In this document: positions 1-6,344 of the stretch, in pieces
How the letters are laid out: the number at the start of each line of letters is the position of its first letter
Numbering within the stretch: the stretch's first letter is position 1
Source: UCB3 sp964415605
GTDB taxonomy: Bacteria > Chloroflexota > Anaerolineae > Epilineales > Epilineaceae
Assembly (NCBI GenBank): GCA_964415605.1
Contig: CAYQBA010000231.1
Location: 1-6,344 of the forward strand
Length of the DNA: 6,344 bases
Reading direction: 5' to 3'
The notes under the pieces: model-generated
What the model saw: the letters and a program-made list of their open reading frames with translations, nothing else
Databases searched by the model: none
Told to the model about the DNA's origin: nothing
Made by a program: the position numbers and the translations under genes

Positions 1-192
1 TCGGTCGCGGTCGGGACCGGTGTGTCGGTCGCGGTCGGGACCGGGGTGTCGGTCGCGGTCGGGACAGGCGTGTCGGTTGCGGTCGGCAACGGCGTGTGGG
101 TGGCCGTCGGCACCGGCGTATCGGTGGCCGTCGGCACCGGCGTCGCCGTATCCGTCGGCAACGGCGTCGGCGTGCTCGTCGGAAGCGGAGTT
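1..192 (-). repeat. 24-base tandem repeat coding the Thr/Pro tail (about eight copies, continuing past the edge)
   Basis: Eight consecutive 24-base units run from base 1 to 192. The first three (1-24, 25-48, 49-72) are nearly identical, and divergence grows toward base 192. On the - strand they encode the octapeptide TDTPVPTA with variants such as THTPLPTA. The similarity gradient suggests recent duplications at the outer end. The array is cut by the window edge, so its full copy number is unknown. The protein segment is probably an extended, possibly O-glycosylated stalk (inference). Confidence 0.9.
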
Positions 193-3100
193 GCCGTCGG
201 CGTGTTCGAGGGCGTGGGGGTGTTCGACGGCGTCGGCGTGAACGTCGGCGTGGGCGTCGGCGTCGGCGTGAACGTCGCGGTGGGCGTCGGCGTCGGCGTG
301 CGGGTGTTGGTCGGCGTTGGCGTGGCGGTCGGCAGCGTCTGCGATACCCTGACCTGGGCCGCGGTAAAGCCGACCTCCGGCTCATCCGGGCCGAAGACCC
401 ACACCAAGAGGTAGTAGCGCGTCCCCGCCGTCAGCACCGCGCTGACCGACGATTTCGTGCCACAGCTATCGTCGTTGCACGCCACGTGCGTGATCGTCCC
501 GTTGCATGTCGCCGTGGACGAGTAGATCGCCATCACCGGATCGACCAGCGTGGTGCCGGTCGGCGGGGAGCACGTCTCGAACGTGTACGTCGCCGTCGTC
601 GACGGCACGAACGTGTACCACACGCTGCGCGAGAGGTTGTTCGTGCAGCTCGGTGCCGCCGGGTCCCCCGTCGTCGTCGCCGCCGTCATGTCCGTCACGA
701 GCGCCGCCGTGTAGGGGAACGGCCCGCCCGCCGGGATCGTCACCGCGTTCGCGCACAGGTCGTTTGCCGGCGGCTCACGCTTGACCCGAAGCTGCACCGC
801 CGCGCTGCCCGGCGGCGGCTCCGCCGCGCCCTTCTTCCAGACCACCACGTAGTACGTCGTGTTGGCCGTGAGCTGCGTCGTCACCACGGACTGCGTCCCG
901 CAGCTGTCGTCGTTGCAGACCACCGGCGTGTACGTGCCCCCGCAGCCGCCCGACACCGTGTAGATCCCGATGACGGTGTCCGACAGCGTGGTCCCCGTGG
1001 TGCCCGCGCACGTCTCGAACGTGTACGTGGACGTCGTCGCCGGCCGGAAGGTGTACCAGACGCTGCGCGAGAGGTCCGACGCACAGCTCGGTGCCGGCGG
1101 ATCGCCCGCCGTCGTCGCCGACGCCACGCTGCCCACCACCGGCGCCAGGTACGGGAACGGCCCGGTGGGGGGGATCACCTCCGACCGCGCGCACGTGTCG
1201 TTGTCCGGCACCGGCACGCTGACCCGCAGCTGCACGGCCGTGGCGCCCTCGGCCGGCGGCGCCGACCCGCGCTTCCAGACCACGATGTAGTACGGCGTGC
1301 CGCCCGTCAGGTCGGTCGTCACCGACGCCCCCGCGCCACAGCCGTTGTCGCTGCAGATCACCGGCACGTACGTGCTCCCACAGCCCGCGTTGGCCGTGTA
1401 CACCCCGATGACCGTGTCCGTGACCGTCGTCCCCGTGGTGCTCCCACACACGTCCAGCGTGTACGTCGCCGTCGCCGGTGGCGTGAACCGGTACCAGACA
1501 CTGCGCGAGACATCCGACTGGCAGCTCGGCACCGGCGGGTCACCCGTCGTCGTCGCGTCCGTGATGTCCACCGTCGTCGACGTCAGGTACGGGAACGGCC
1601 CCGTCGTCGGGACCACCTCGGCCGTTCCGCACGCCTCGTTGGCCGGCGGGATGCTTGGCCGCGACACCCGCAGCTGCACCGCGGTGTTCCCGCCGGTCGG
1701 TGGGGCGACGTCGTACTTCCACACCAGGACGTAGTAGGTCTCCCCTGCCGTCAGGTACACGCCGTTGACCACCGCCTGGTTGTTCTCGACCGTGCAGCCA
1801 TTGTCGTCGCAGCCCGTCGGCACCTCTACCATCGCGCCGCCGCAGCTTCCGATCAGCGACGTGTAGATGCCCATGACGGTGTCGTCGACCGTGGTGCCGG
1901 TCGGTGCGTCGGCGCACGTCGACAGGCTGTAGCTGCCCGAGAGCGTCGGCGTGAACACGTACCAGATCGAGTAGGCCACCAGCGGCTGGCAAGTCGGCGG
2001 CGGCGGGTCGCCGTTCGTCGTCGCCGTCGAAATGTCCGTGGTCGTCGACGTCAGGTGCGCGAACGGGCCGTTGCCCGGGATGACCTCGGCGTTCGGGCAC
2101 TCGTCGTTGGCCGGCGTCGTCAACTGGCGCGTCACCCGCAGCTGCACGGCCGTGTTGCCGGCGGTCGGCGCGCCGGCGCCCTTCTTCCACACCAGGACGT
2201 AGTACTGCCGCCCGGCCACCAACGCCGCCGTCGTCACCGCCTGCAGGTCCTCGCTGCCACAGCTGTCGTCGTCGCACGCGCCCGCCACCTGCGTCAGCGT
2301 CCCGTTGCAGCGCGCCGTCGACGCGTAGACCGCCACCACCGTGTCGTCGACCGTGGTGCTCGTCGGGGCATCGGCGCAGCTCGAGAACGTGTAGTCGCCG
2401 GTCGCGGCCGGCGTGAACGCGTACCAGACGCTGCGCGATACGCTTGACTGGCAGCTCGGGGCGGCCGGGTCGCCCGTCGTCGTGGCCTCGCCGATGTTCG
2501 GCGTCACGTCCGTGACGTACGGGAACGGGCCACTGCCCGGGATGAACTCGGCGCCGGCGCAGAGATCGTTCGCCGGCGCCTCCCGCACCACCCGGAGCTG
2601 CACGGCCGTCTGGCCTTCCGGCGGCGCCGCCGAGCCCTGCTTCCAGACCACGATGTAGTAGGTCGTGCCCGCCGTGAGGTCTGTCGTGATCCGCGCCCCC
2701 GACCCGCAGCCGTCGTCGCTGCAGATCAGCGGGATGAACGAGCCGCTGCAGCCGCTCGACGACGTGTAGATGCCCATCACGGTGTCGCGCACCGTCGTGT
2801 CGGTCGTGTCGATGCACGTGTCCAGCGTATACGTCGATGACGTCTGCGGCGTGAACGCGTACCAGATGCTGCGCGAGACGTCCGACGCGCAGCTCGGCGT
2901 CGGCGGGTCGCCGCTTGTCGTGGCCAGCGTGATGTCCTCGGTCACGGTCGTCAAGTACGGGAACGGGCCGCCACCCGGCACGGCGAGCGCGCCCGAGCAC
3001 GTGTCCTGTCCCTCGATCTCCGGGGCGTCCAGGCCGTGCGCCGAGAACGCCGCGTCGATCTCCGGGTAGTGCGGCGTCCCGTTGAGGATCGTGTCGTCGT

Positions 3101-4742
3101 CGTCGTCGAGCGTCAGGATGTCCACCGTCACCGACGGGTGGATGCGGTGGTTGCCGATGATCTCCTGGCCGATGTAGTACAGGCGCGTCAGCTGCAGCCC
3201 GACCGTCGAGCCCTCGGACGCGATCAGCCCCGAGCGCATGTCCCAAAACGCTCCGCCGATGACCAGGCCGCACGTGTGCGACCCGCCCGAGCACGGGTAG
3301 CTGTAGTTCTGGGTGTCGACGTTGCGCAGACAGCCGCTGCCCTGCCCGAAGAAGTCGTGGCCGATGCAGGCGCTGTTGAGGTACACGGCCGACAGCACGT
3401 CCGACATGCCCTCGTGGTAATCGCCGCTATCGGGCCCGCCGGTGATGCGGTCCGTCACCGTGTGGCCGTACTCGTGGTAGATCACGCTCGCGTAGGCCGT
3501 GTTGGGGCAGCCGTTGCCGGCGCGGTAGAAGTTGATCGACGAGTTGCCGAGCGTGGCATACGCGTTGCACGAGTTGTTGATGTTCACGCGCGTCGGCATC
3601 GCGATGTCTATTGCCGTGAGCCCTGGCGCCCAGGACTTGATGGCGTTGTGGATCAGCGTCGTGTGCACGAACCCGTTGACCTGCGACGTCAGGAACTCCG
3701 ACGGGTTGGGGTTGAGCAGGAAGTTGGCCGGCCCCGGCGGCGTGATGGTCAGGCTCTCGGACACGAGCCCGCCGGTGCCTTGATTTTGGATGAGGCTCCA
3801 CTGGCCCTGGAGGTCCGCGATCACCGTCACCGATCCGGTGCCTCCGTGGGGGATCACGAAGTTGCCGTTGGCCCCGGCATACGCGGTGTTGCCCCCGGTC
3901 ACCCGCACCCGCGCGCCGCCGACGACCAGCGTCTGCGGGGAGTTGTTGCCTTGATCCGGCAGCGGCGGTGGGGACTGCTTGCCGTCGACATGGCCGTTGA
4001 TGTCGGTGTGATAGAGCGCCGGCTGGTCGTCGACGAGCTTGCCGGTCGCGGCATCGATGAACACGTGCCGGCGAGTCGGCGGCTCGGCGTCGTCGGCGAT
4101 GAAGAAGTGCCACGTGAGGACGGGCGCACGACCCTGGCCATCCGGCGCGTGGTAGGCCAGCTCGGGGGTCGAGACCGCGGTCAGGCCGGGGAACAGCGCG
4201 GCCGCCCGTGCCACGGCGCCGGCACCGGAGAGCGACGGGGCGGCGGCCACGCCGGAGACCGGCACGATCGAGGCGTTGACGAGCACTACCGGGAAGCCAG
4301 GCTCGTTGCGGACGAGGATCTTCAGCCAGCGATCGTAGACGGGGATGTCGTCGACCGCCTGGGCGTACAGGAACACCGTGAAGCGGCCGTCCCGGACTGT
4401 CTGGCTGCCGGCGGGGCGGAGCTGGCCGCTCGGGACCCCGTACAGGTCGATGTGGCGTGCCAGGAAGTCGCCGGCCGCGCCGGCGGCGGTGGCGCCGCCC
4501 GCGAAGCCGCTGCCGTAAATCTGGGACGGCACGCCGTCGAACATGGTGACGCGCGCACCGGGATGCGCAGCGGTGAAGGCGGCGATGGCGCCCGGGCGAG
4601 GGTCGGGCTGGGCGGGCTGCGCCGGCTGGGCGGGCGGCGATGCTTGCGCGGGGGCGGTGGCGGACAGAACGAGCGCCAGGACGGCGATGACCGACGCCGC
4701 CAAGCAGATGATGCGGGCCCAGGGGCCGACCGTTGATCTCAT
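1..4742 (-). CDS. Secreted M36/fungalysin-like zinc metallopeptidase with six C-terminal Cys-rich beta repeats and a Thr/Pro stalk (3' end missing)
   Basis: This is probably an exported zinc endopeptidase made as a proenzyme. I read 1580 codons from ATG 4742 without a stop, and the C-terminus lies beyond base 1. Residues 1-34 form a signal peptide (R2, R10, hydrophobic core from about I11 to L26, likely cut after AQA), followed by a PAQ repeat. Residues 119-144 contain FTVFLYAQAVDDIPVYDRW, which resembles the FTP propeptide of fungalysin/thermolysin. Residues 226-239 (HVFIDAATGKLVDD) resemble the end of a PepSY domain. A beta domain spans about 250-330. The catalytic domain has HEYGH (H423, E424, H427) and EGMSD (E444 as likely third zinc ligand). 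Further on, GGSH (H489) before GGAFWDMR is a candidate transition-state His. A DDDDD..LNGTPHYPEI segment closes the domain near residue 575. Residues 580-1467 are six repeats, and a TPTP-rich tail follows. The ATG is chosen because the signal peptide starts there. M36 membership is inferred from motifs; another FTP-containing gluzincin family is possible. The substrate is unknown. Confidence 0.88.
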   Translation of the reverse strand, partial: MRSTVGPWARIICLAASVIAVLALVLSATAPAQASPPAQPAQPAQPDPRPGAIAAFTAAHPGARVTMFDGVPSQIYGSGFAGGATAAGAAGDFLARHIDLYGVPSGQLRPAGSQTVRDGRFTVFLYAQAVDDIPVYDRWLKILVRNEPGFPVVLVNASIVPVSGVAAAPSLSGAGAVARAAALFPGLTAVSTPELAYHAPDGQGRAPVLTWHFFIADDAEPPTRRHVFIDAATGKLVDDQPALYHTDINGHVDGKQSPPPLPDQGNNSPQTLVVGGARVRVTGGNTAYAGANGNFVIPHGGTGSVTVIADLQGQWSLIQNQGTGGLVSESLTITPPGPANFLLNPNPSEFLTSQVNGFVHTTLIHNAIKSWAPGLTAIDIAMPTRVNINNSCNAYATLGNSSINFYRAGNGCPNTAYASVIYHEYGHTVTDRITGGPDSGDYHEGMSDVLSAVYLNSACIGHDFFGQGSGCLRNVDTQNYSYPCSGGSHTCGLVIGGAFWDMRSGLIASEGSTVGLQLTRLYYIGQEIIGNHRIHPSVTVDILTLDDDDDTILNGTPHYPEIDAAFSAHGLDAPEIEGQDTCSGALAVPGGGPFPYLTTVTEDITLATTSGDPPTPSCASDVSRSIWYAFTPQTSSTYTLDTCIDTTDTTVRDTVMGIYTSSSGCSGSFIPLICSDDGCGSGARITTDLTAGTTYYIVVWKQGSAAPPEGQTAVQLRVVREAPANDLCAGAEFIPGSGPFPYVTDVTPNIGEATTTGDPAAPSCQSSVSRSVWYAFTPAATGDYTFSSCADAPTSTTVDDTVVAVYASTARCNGTLTQVAGACDDDSCGSEDLQAVTTAALVAGRQYYVLVWKKGAGAPTAGNTAVQLRVTRQLTTPANDECPNAEVIPGNGPFAHLTSTTTDISTATTNGDPPPPTCQPLVAYSIWYVFTPTLSGSYSLSTCADAPTGTTVDDTVMGIYTSLIGSCGGAMVEVPTGCDDNGCTVENNQAVVNGVYLTAGETYYVLVWKYDVAPPTGGNTAVQLRVSRPSIPPANEACGTAEVVPTTGPFPYLTSTTVDITDATTTGDPPVPSCQSDVSRSVWYRFTPPATATYTLDVCGSTTGTTVTDTVIGVYTANAGCGSTYVPVICSDNGCGAGASVTTDLTGGTPYYIVVWKRGSAPPAEGATAVQLRVSVPVPDNDTCARSEVIPPTGPFPYLAPVVGSVASATTAGDPPAPSCASDLSRSVWYTFRPATTSTYTFETCAGTTGTTLSDTVIGIYTVSGGCGGTYTPVVCNDDSCGTQSVVTTQLTANTTYYVVVWKKGAAEPPPGSAAVQLRVKREPPANDLCANAVTIPAGGPFPYTAALVTDMTAATTTGDPAAPSCTNNLSRSVWYTFVPSTTATYTFETCSPPTGTTLVDPVMAIYSSTATCNGTITHVACNDDSCGTKSSVSAVLTAGTRYYLLVWVFGPDEPEVGFTAAQVRVSQTLPTATPTPTNTRTPTPTPTATFTPTPTPTPTFTPTPSNTPTPSNTPTATPLPTSTPTPLPTDTATPVPTATDTPVPTATHTPLPTATDTPVPTATDTPVPTATDTPVPTAT
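241..300 (-). repeat. Two 30-base tandem repeats in the Thr/Pro tail
   Basis: Bases 241-270 and 271-300 are two copies of a 30-base unit differing at one base (position 248 against 278, G and C). They encode a TFTPTPTPT-type segment near the start of the tail of the leftward protein. The period differs from the 24-base array closer to the edge, so the tail grew by separate expansions. Confidence 0.8.
342..3005 (-). repeat. Six tandem Cys-rich beta-sandwich (PPC-like) domain repeats inside the metallopeptidase gene
   Basis: Six in-frame units begin at 3005, 2570, 2108, 1640, 1202 and 764 (reading leftward), with lengths of about 145, 154, 156, 146, 146 and 140 residues. Each follows one pattern: ND.C, then GPFPYLT, ATT.GDP..PSC, SRSVWY.FTP, TYT...C, TTGTT..DTV.GIYT, C.DD.CG, LTAGTTYY.VVWK, and AVQLRV. 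The second and third units are the longest. Each unit has six Cys in the same order, which suggests disulfide-stabilised extracellular modules. The pattern resembles bacterial pre-peptidase C-terminal (PPC)-like domains of secreted proteases, which may help secretion, substrate binding or surface attachment. The domain name is inferred from motif shape, while the repeat structure is read directly. Confidence 0.85.
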
Positions 4743-4749
4743 GACGCGA

Positions 4750-4757
4750 TCCACTTC
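4750..4757 (-). promoter_or_regulatory. Weak ribosome binding site of the metallopeptidase gene
   Basis: The - strand reads GAAGTGGA, ending 7 bases before ATG 4742. Only the GGA core and flanking purines match a Shine-Dalgarno sequence. An in-frame GTG (4754-4752) lies inside this element, so it is unlikely to be the start. The signal peptide supports the ATG. Confidence 0.4.
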
Positions 4758-4867
4758 GTGTTTGGGGCGTGGTCGGGGCCCGAGGCGACGGCGGGCGCGG
4801 GGGGCGGCGTCGACGGGGCGCGACTGCGGCGAACGGGTGATCCTGAGAGCGCGGCGATCGAACCGGC

Positions 4868-4873
4868 ATTGTA
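4868..4873 (-). promoter_or_regulatory. Possible -10 box for the metallopeptidase gene
   Basis: On the - strand this reads TACAAT, five of six matches to the sigma-70 -10 consensus, in a GC-rich region where such words are rare. It lies about 126 bases before the start codon, giving a 5' untranslated region of roughly 120 bases. No -35 box is seen at 16-18 bases. A TTGACG lies only 7 bases upstream, too close to pair with it. The call is weak. Confidence 0.25.
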
Positions 4874-5133
4874 CACCGCGCGTCAAGTCGGCGCGTGGGC
4901 AGCGGGGCCAACTCCGGCTGACGATATGACGCATGAGGGGCGGCTCGGGGAACGGCCGAATTGGCCGCGGCCCCCGGCGCCGATGGCGACCCGCCGTCCA
5001 TCCGCCCGGCTTGCAGACGTCACCTGCGATCGGGGGTAACGCAATCGCCCGCCATCCCGTTGAAAGCGCGTGCGATTCGGGTGTGCCGCCGTGCGCGCCC
5101 GGAGTCTCCCCCAGCGCCCCGAGTGCCGCGATC

Positions 5134-5156
5134 CCCGTACGGCCCACCCGTACGGC
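5134..5156 (+). promoter_or_regulatory. Duplicated palindrome: hairpin or operator just upstream of the CAP gene
   Basis: The 10-base word CCCGTACGGC occurs exactly at 5134-5143 and 5147-5156. Each contains the perfect 8-base palindrome CCGTACGG (5135-5142 and 5148-5155). The two palindromes can pair with each other as an 8-bp GC-rich stem with a 5-base loop, or each can act as a protein-binding half of a tandem operator with 13-base spacing. The element ends 8 bases before the likely ribosome binding site. No T-run follows, so it is not a classical terminator. A regulatory role is inferred. Confidence 0.5.
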
Positions 5157-5164
5157 AGACGAGA

Positions 5165-5170
5165 GCGAGG
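5165..5170 (+). promoter_or_regulatory. Ribosome binding site of the CAP gene
   Basis: GCGAGG lies 5 bases before ATG 5176, within the purine-rich stretch GAGAGCGAGG. It is a partial match to AGGAGG. It supports ATG 5176 over the in-frame internal ATG at 5230, which would lose the basic n-region of the signal peptide. Confidence 0.5.
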
Positions 5171-5175
5171 TTCCC

Positions 5176-6344
5176 ATGCCCAGGCCATCCAGGCATCCAC
5201 GTCCCCTCACGCCGCGCATTGGCGCCAGCATGTTGCTGGTCGTTGTCGGCCTCCTGTGGGCCGGCCGCGCGGGCGCCCAACCGCTGGCCCCGGCGGCCGA
5301 GCGTGGCGCAGGCGCCGCGGCGCCCGCCATCGGCGCCCCCGTCTCGACCGATGCGCCGGCACGCGCGCCCGCGTCGCCCCGCGCCCCGTGGGGCGCCTTC
5401 GGCCCCGACTACGCCGGCTGCGGCGGCGCCACCGCCCCGATCGTCAACGCCGCCTACGAACAGCGGGTCGTCGAGCTCGTCAACGTCGAGCGGGCGTATC
5501 ACGGCGGGCTGCCGCCGCTCAAGCGCACCGGCACCCTCGACGGCGCGGCGCGCTACCACAGCACCGACCTGGGGCAGGACAACTACTTCGAGCACGACTC
5601 GTACGACCGCGACGCCGGCGGCAGCCTCGTGCTGGCCTGCGGTTGGGTCGCGCGCGTCCAATCCTATTACGGGACCTACAACGCCCTGGCCGAGAACATC
5701 GCGGCCGGATACAGCTCGCCCGAGTCCGTGATGCTGGGCTGGATGAACAGCACAGGGCACAAGGCCAACATCCTGAGCACCGCGGTGCGCGAGATCGGCG
5801 TCGGGTACTTCTGCTGCGCTGGCGCGTACTCCCGCTACTGGACCCAGGACTTCGGGCGCAAGTCCAGCTACTACCCGCTGGTGATCAACCGCGAAGCCGG
5901 CACGACGACGTCTACCGCCGTCAACCTCTACCTGTACGGCACGTGGTCCGAGCTGCGCCTGCGCAACGACAGCGATGCCTGGGGGGCGTGGCAGCCCTTC
6001 GCCAACCACGTCGCCTGGACCCTCGCCAACACCCCGGGCACGCGCACCGTGCACGCCGAGATGCGCACCGGCACGTCCACCACGTCGGCCAACGACAGCA
6101 TCGACCTGGTCAGCGGGACCGCGACGACGACCCCCACCTCGGTGTCGACCGGCTCCCCGACCGCCACCGCGGCGGGCCCGACGGCCACGCACACGTCGAC
6201 GGCCACTCGGACGGCGACGCCGACCCGGACGGCCACCCGGACCGCGACGCCGCCGCCGACGAGCACGGCGACGGTGCCGCCGACGGCCACCGCGACGCCG
6301 CCGCCGACGAGCACGGCGACGGTGCCGCCGACGGCCACCGCGAC
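5176..6344 (+). CDS. Secreted CAP/SCP (YkwD-type) domain protein with beta domain and Thr/Pro stalk (3' end missing)
   Basis: The gene encodes an exported protein of the CAP superfamily (SCP/PR-1/YkwD). 389 codons are visible with no stop before the edge. Residues 1-34 form a signal peptide: a long Arg/His/Pro n-region, the hydrophobic MLLVVVGLLWAG, and likely cleavage at AGA before Q35. An Ala/Pro-rich linker follows to about residue 75. The CAP domain spans about 90-230, with LVNVERA and LPPLKR, then H128 in ARYHSTDL, E139-H140 in YFEHDS, E173 in AENIAAGY and H195 in STGHKANIL. These match the conserved His/Glu cavity of the family. C82, a Cys in LACGW and a CC pair in YFCC may form disulfides. 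Residues 232-313 (starting YYPLVINREA, with LRLRNDSDAWGAWQPF) form an all-beta domain often seen after CAP in Chloroflexota-like proteins (from memory). A Thr/Pro/Ala tail starts at about 315. Bacterial CAP functions are mostly unknown, so no enzymatic role is claimed. Confidence 0.9.
   Translation, partial: MPRPSRHPRPLTPRIGASMLLVVVGLLWAGRAGAQPLAPAAERGAGAAAPAIGAPVSTDAPARAPASPRAPWGAFGPDYAGCGGATAPIVNAAYEQRVVELVNVERAYHGGLPPLKRTGTLDGAARYHSTDLGQDNYFEHDSYDRDAGGSLVLACGWVARVQSYYGTYNALAENIAAGYSSPESVMLGWMNSTGHKANILSTAVREIGVGYFCCAGAYSRYWTQDFGRKSSYYPLVINREAGTTTSTAVNLYLYGTWSELRLRNDSDAWGAWQPFANHVAWTLANTPGTRTVHAEMRTGTSTTSANDSIDLVSGTATTTPTSVSTGSPTATAAGPTATHTSTATRTATPTRTATRTATPPPTSTATVPPTATATPPPTSTATVPPTATA
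6241..6344 (+). repeat. 48-base perfect tandem repeat in the CAP protein tail
   Basis: Bases 6241-6288 and 6289-6336 are identical 48-base copies, and a third begins at 6337 and is cut by the window edge. Each encodes the 16-residue unit TATPPPTSTATVPPTA. Identity at the DNA level, including third codon positions, points to recent duplication or active slippage. The copy number cannot be known from this window. Confidence 0.9.

Larger units (their letters stand above)
4743..5175. promoter_or_regulatory. Divergent intergenic region between the two secreted-protein genes
   Basis: This 433-base stretch separates the ATG of the leftward metallopeptidase (4742) from the ATG of the rightward CAP gene (5176). 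It must carry the transcription starts of both genes unless one is read from an unseen upstream start. I see no convincing gene in it: the open frames crossing it are Arg/Pro/Ala-rich and without recognisable domains. It holds a weak -10-like TACAAT on the - strand (4868-4873), an isolated TTGAAA on the + strand (5060-5065) with no matching -10 box at normal spacing, and a paired palindrome at 5134-5156. Confidence 0.6.

Noticed and set aside
1..300. CRISPR-like array
   Set aside because: The units are contiguous without unique spacers and stay in frame as Thr/Pro codons, so this is a coding tandem repeat.
96..2447. 783-codon open frame on the + strand opposite the beta repeats
   Set aside because: Its product is almost entirely Arg/His/Val with no domain. 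It is the mirror of the real - strand frame in GC-rich DNA and repeats with it.
1540..3294. 584-codon open frame on the - strand in another frame of the repeat region
   Set aside because: His/Arg/Gly-rich low-complexity product. The overlapping frame carries coherent domains and conserved Cys.
4704..4706. Cys13 of the metallopeptidase as a lipoprotein anchor
   Set aside because: The residues before it (WARII) do not form a lipobox, and it sits at the start of the hydrophobic core.
3036..4736. 566-codon + strand frame opposite the peptidase domain
   Set aside because: Arg/Val/Ala-rich shadow with no recognisable motif. The opposite strand carries HEYGH and the propeptide motifs.
4868..4886. 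TTGACG and TACAAT on the - strand as a full sigma-70 promoter
   Set aside because: The spacer is only 7 bases, far from the usual 16-18, so at most the -10-like element is kept as a weak call.
3427..5001. 524-codon - strand frame overlapping the peptidase domain and the intergenic region
   Set aside because: Arg/Pro-rich and without motifs. It overlaps the true signal peptide and catalytic domain in a different frame.
5060..5065. TTGAAA as a -35 box for the CAP gene
   Set aside because: No -10-like hexamer is present 16-18 bases downstream.
5020..6192. 390-codon - strand frame opposite the CAP gene
   Set aside because: Gly/Arg/Val-rich shadow. The + strand frame carries clear CAP motifs.

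Overview
This is a GC-rich window with two divergent, partial genes. Both encode large secreted proteins, both start in the middle of the window, and both run off an edge. A leftward metallopeptidase gene fills 1..4742 on the - strand. A 433-base intergenic region holds both starts. A rightward CAP-domain gene fills 5176..6344 on the + strand. I see no tRNA, rRNA, CRISPR array, insertion sequence or phage gene.

Organism: the very high GC, the Thr/Pro tails of TATP/TPTP type, and a CAP protein followed by an LVINREA-type domain most resemble Chloroflexota proteins. Similar tails also occur in some uncultured deltaproteobacterial and Binatota-like genomes. I judge this from general protein character only, so the taxon is tentative.

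Leftward gene: reading continuously from the ATG at 4742, I see a signal peptide, an FTP-like and PepSY-like propeptide, a beta domain, and a gluzincin zinc-peptidase domain (HEYGH, EGMSD and a downstream GGSH...AFWD). Six tandem Cys-rich beta-sandwich repeats of about 140-156 residues follow, then a Thr/Pro tail of at least 112 residues that is still open at base 1. No frameshift or stop was found over 1580 codons.

Rightward gene: an export signal, a CAP/SCP domain of the YkwD type, an all-beta domain, and a Thr/Pro tail still open at base 6344.

The two proteins share an architecture: exported enzyme-like head, beta modules, Thr/Pro stalk. They also share an upstream region. This suggests two cell-surface or secreted proteins, possibly co-regulated and anchored in the same way. 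The anchoring or sorting signals, if any, lie outside the window. Both edges fall inside short-period DNA repeats, so the window may be a contig broken in repeats.
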